NCBI GenBank assembly: GCA_030272585.1 | Contig: BSYQ01000006.1 | Span: 4,799,001 to 4,863,000 of the forward strand | Direction: 5' to 3' | Length of the DNA: 64,000 bases | DNA from: Bryopsis sp. KO-2023 | Lineage: Eukaryota > Chlorophyta > Ulvophyceae > Bryopsidales > Bryopsidaceae | Part shown: positions 62,433-64,000 of the stretch, one piece after another | Layout: each line of letters opens with the position of its first letter | Numbering within the stretch: position 1 is the first letter of the stretch | Program-made: the position numbers and the translations under genes | Notes under the pieces: generated by a model | Told to the model about the DNA's origin: nothing | The model's database searches: none | The model's input: the letters and a program-made list of their open reading frames with translations, nothing else

Positions 62433-62810
62433 CCCCAAAACGCGCACTAACACTGTTTTTGAAGTAAGACTGACCGCAGTCCTTGACGAATTCCAAATTT
62501 CCACTCTAATCCCACCCTGTTTGGTTACCGATACCCCCGTTACCAACCCTTTTCTTTGTAGTGCACACACAACTGTACACGACCCACCCACTCTTATCTT
62601 ATATGGCAGAAAAATCCTTGTCCACTGCAATGGACCTATTACCTTTGGTTTACCAGCCCTGATTGCATAACTCTGATCACTTTCTCGAACCACACCAGGC
62701 CTAACATCCACCTCCCAGAGTTGTTCCAGTTCTATCACATTTCTGCTTACCCCAACCGGCTTTCTCGGTTCTTAGCATTGTTTGATCCCATGTTCACCAT
62801 GCTGCATTTC
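62428..62810 (-). pseudogene. Element X pol, 5' fragment cut off by element Y
   Basis: A minus-strand frame from about 62770 to 62428 encodes the region just before reverse transcriptase, with a pattern typical of the protease-RT linker (IRVEIWNSSRTAVSLTSKTV). It ends exactly at the ccttt target duplication, and its reading frame would continue in phase into the main pol fragment across the Y insertion. A stop lies upstream near 62775. At 62811 it is cut again by the Y2 LTR, so the N-terminal part of X is outside the window. Confidence 0.75.
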
Positions 62811-63451
62811 TGTAACGATTCTGCCCCTGCAGATCGCTTTTTCCACTCAAGTCCATTGAAGACTGCGACCCTGCCGGTCTGCCAGTCTGAACTGCCGTTC
62901 TATTGAACGACCATGGGAGAGACACTTGAACCTAGCAAGGTTCAAGGGCGAGGTCAGGTTCCAAACTAAGGTTACAAGAATGTCCAAGCCCCAACAACTT
63001 ATACCGTTTCTTCCAACCCTGATCCAAACTGATCCTAAGCCATAACATCAGTCTGCATCAATGTTGCAGACCATCAAACTACCAAGTCCCTTTCAGTCCT
63101 CTTTCATGACATGCAGCCTCAGACACCTTGCACGGTACTGCGGTCCTGAGTCTGCCACCTAAGACCTTCTAGAACTTTGTGCCTACCAGCTCTGCAGCCC
63201 ACGTTCTGCAGCGCTGTCAGCACCTGTCTGTCGTCAGCAAACCTGCCAGCCCGACTACTCTGCCACTTCGTCAGTCTGTCAATCTGCTGACTGCCAGCCT
63301 ATTAGTCTGCAGGTCTAAAGGACCTGAACCATTCCTGCTTCTGCTGAATCATAGCAGTCAACCTGCAGCTCTAACCTGTCAGCCCAATCACTGCCAGTCT
63401 GCAAGCCTGCAGGTCTGCCTGAATCTCCTTTGATTCTGCCGAATCCTTACA
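62811..63451 (-). repeat. Element Y2 3' LTR (641 bp)
   Basis: It begins TGTAACGATT and ends GAATCCTTACA on the plus strand. It is diverged from the two identical Y LTRs, so Y2 belongs to another subfamily or is older. Confidence 0.9.
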
Positions 63452-64000
63452 TTCCTCCCCATCTAGTTGGCAGTAGTCCCTTACTGCCCTAAGAGAACGA
63501 TAACAACCTTGTCCCTTGGATTTCAAACACCCAAAGAAACACTCAAAGTTCAGTTTGAAAAGTTGCTATCCCATCTTGCCAACTGCCAAACACCTTTTGG
63601 AAGGACTGACCACTGAAAATATCTTTTCGACAAAAATTGCAAAATAAAATATAGCCTCTTTCTCAACATTCTGATGTGTACCTTTGAATTGCCTAGAAAA
63701 CTGCTCAGAAAAATCCCAATAACACAAACAAGAAACCCGAATGAACTTCTCTTTCGGAATTGTACTGTGCTACTGAACAAAATTCAATTCCTTTCTGCAG
63801 CCTGTTAACTCAACAGATTTTTATTTTGACCATAAGAAAATCCAACAGAAAAATAGCAAAAATCTGCTGCAGCTTTCAGAGTCTCAGCAATTCACTTTTC
63901 TGCCTTCTTTAAGATAAGAATGTTGCTATTCTGCTCAAATATTTTGCAACTACCCAAACTTCTGAAACTTCATGTTGCCCCATAATTTCAAAAGCAACAT
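62811..64000 (-). mobile_element. Element Y2: second Y-family element, 3' end only
   Basis: A 641-bp LTR at 62811-63451 matches the Y LTR along its length but with substitutions and indels, for example a changed segment near 63105-63150. It is followed by the same polypurine tract (63452-63460) and body sequence that match Y from 44883 on. Orientation is the same as Y. The element continues beyond the window, so its target duplication cannot be checked. It interrupts X only about 380 bases from the Y insertion site. Confidence 0.88.

Overview
This is a stretch of nuclear DNA from an intron-rich photosynthetic eukaryote. The genes are split by GT-AG introns with pyrimidine-rich acceptors. One gene encodes a plastid-type S1 plus double EF-Ts polyprotein with an N-terminal extension that looks like a transit peptide. 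Another encodes an EF-hand NADPH oxidase. A third carries a CEP164-like WW region, which points to a ciliated cell. A possible DUF4378-like C-terminus also fits the green lineage. My best guess is a flagellate green or early streptophyte alga, but the sequence alone does not name it.

Layout. About 1.4-2.5 kb (+): a 4-exon secreted Ala/Cys-rich protein of unknown function. 4.0-11.1 kb (+): a large multi-exon gene joining N-terminal WW domains, a degenerate kinesin motor fold and a long coiled coil. 13.7-19.6 kb (-): an 11-exon EF-hand NADPH oxidase of 1,120 residues. 19.6-24.8 kb: a C/T-rich stretch with no supported gene. 24.8-30.7 kb (-): an acidic low-complexity protein of at least about 910 residues with a possible DUF4378/TRM-like end. 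33.4-40.6 kb (+): the 974-residue S1/EF-Ts polyprotein in 15 exons. For the oxidase and the polyprotein every exon junction I propose keeps phase.

41.3-64 kb is a stack of nested LTR elements that resolves to the base. Element X (Ty3/gypsy-type pol, - strand) is cut by element Y (629-bp LTRs, target duplication ccttt). Y's 5' LTR is cut in turn by element Z (+ strand, 230-bp LTRs, target duplication ccact). A second Y-family element (Y2) starts at 62811 and runs off the window. Y and Z encode no recognisable pol, yet each LTR pair reads as identical by eye, so both look recent. Their LTRs are unrelated, but both carry the same 12-nt primer binding site. A mobile enzyme source therefore probably acts in trans.

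The strongest unexplained signal is inside Z. Over about 7.7 kb of apparently non-coding sequence the pentamer GCGGA recurs on one strand about every 37 nt, usually as RGCGGA followed by A, C or T. Y has an analogous zone of CTGCG next to its primer site. I know of no described class of LTR element with such motif-saturated bodies. The second unusual item is the WW/pseudo-kinesin fusion.
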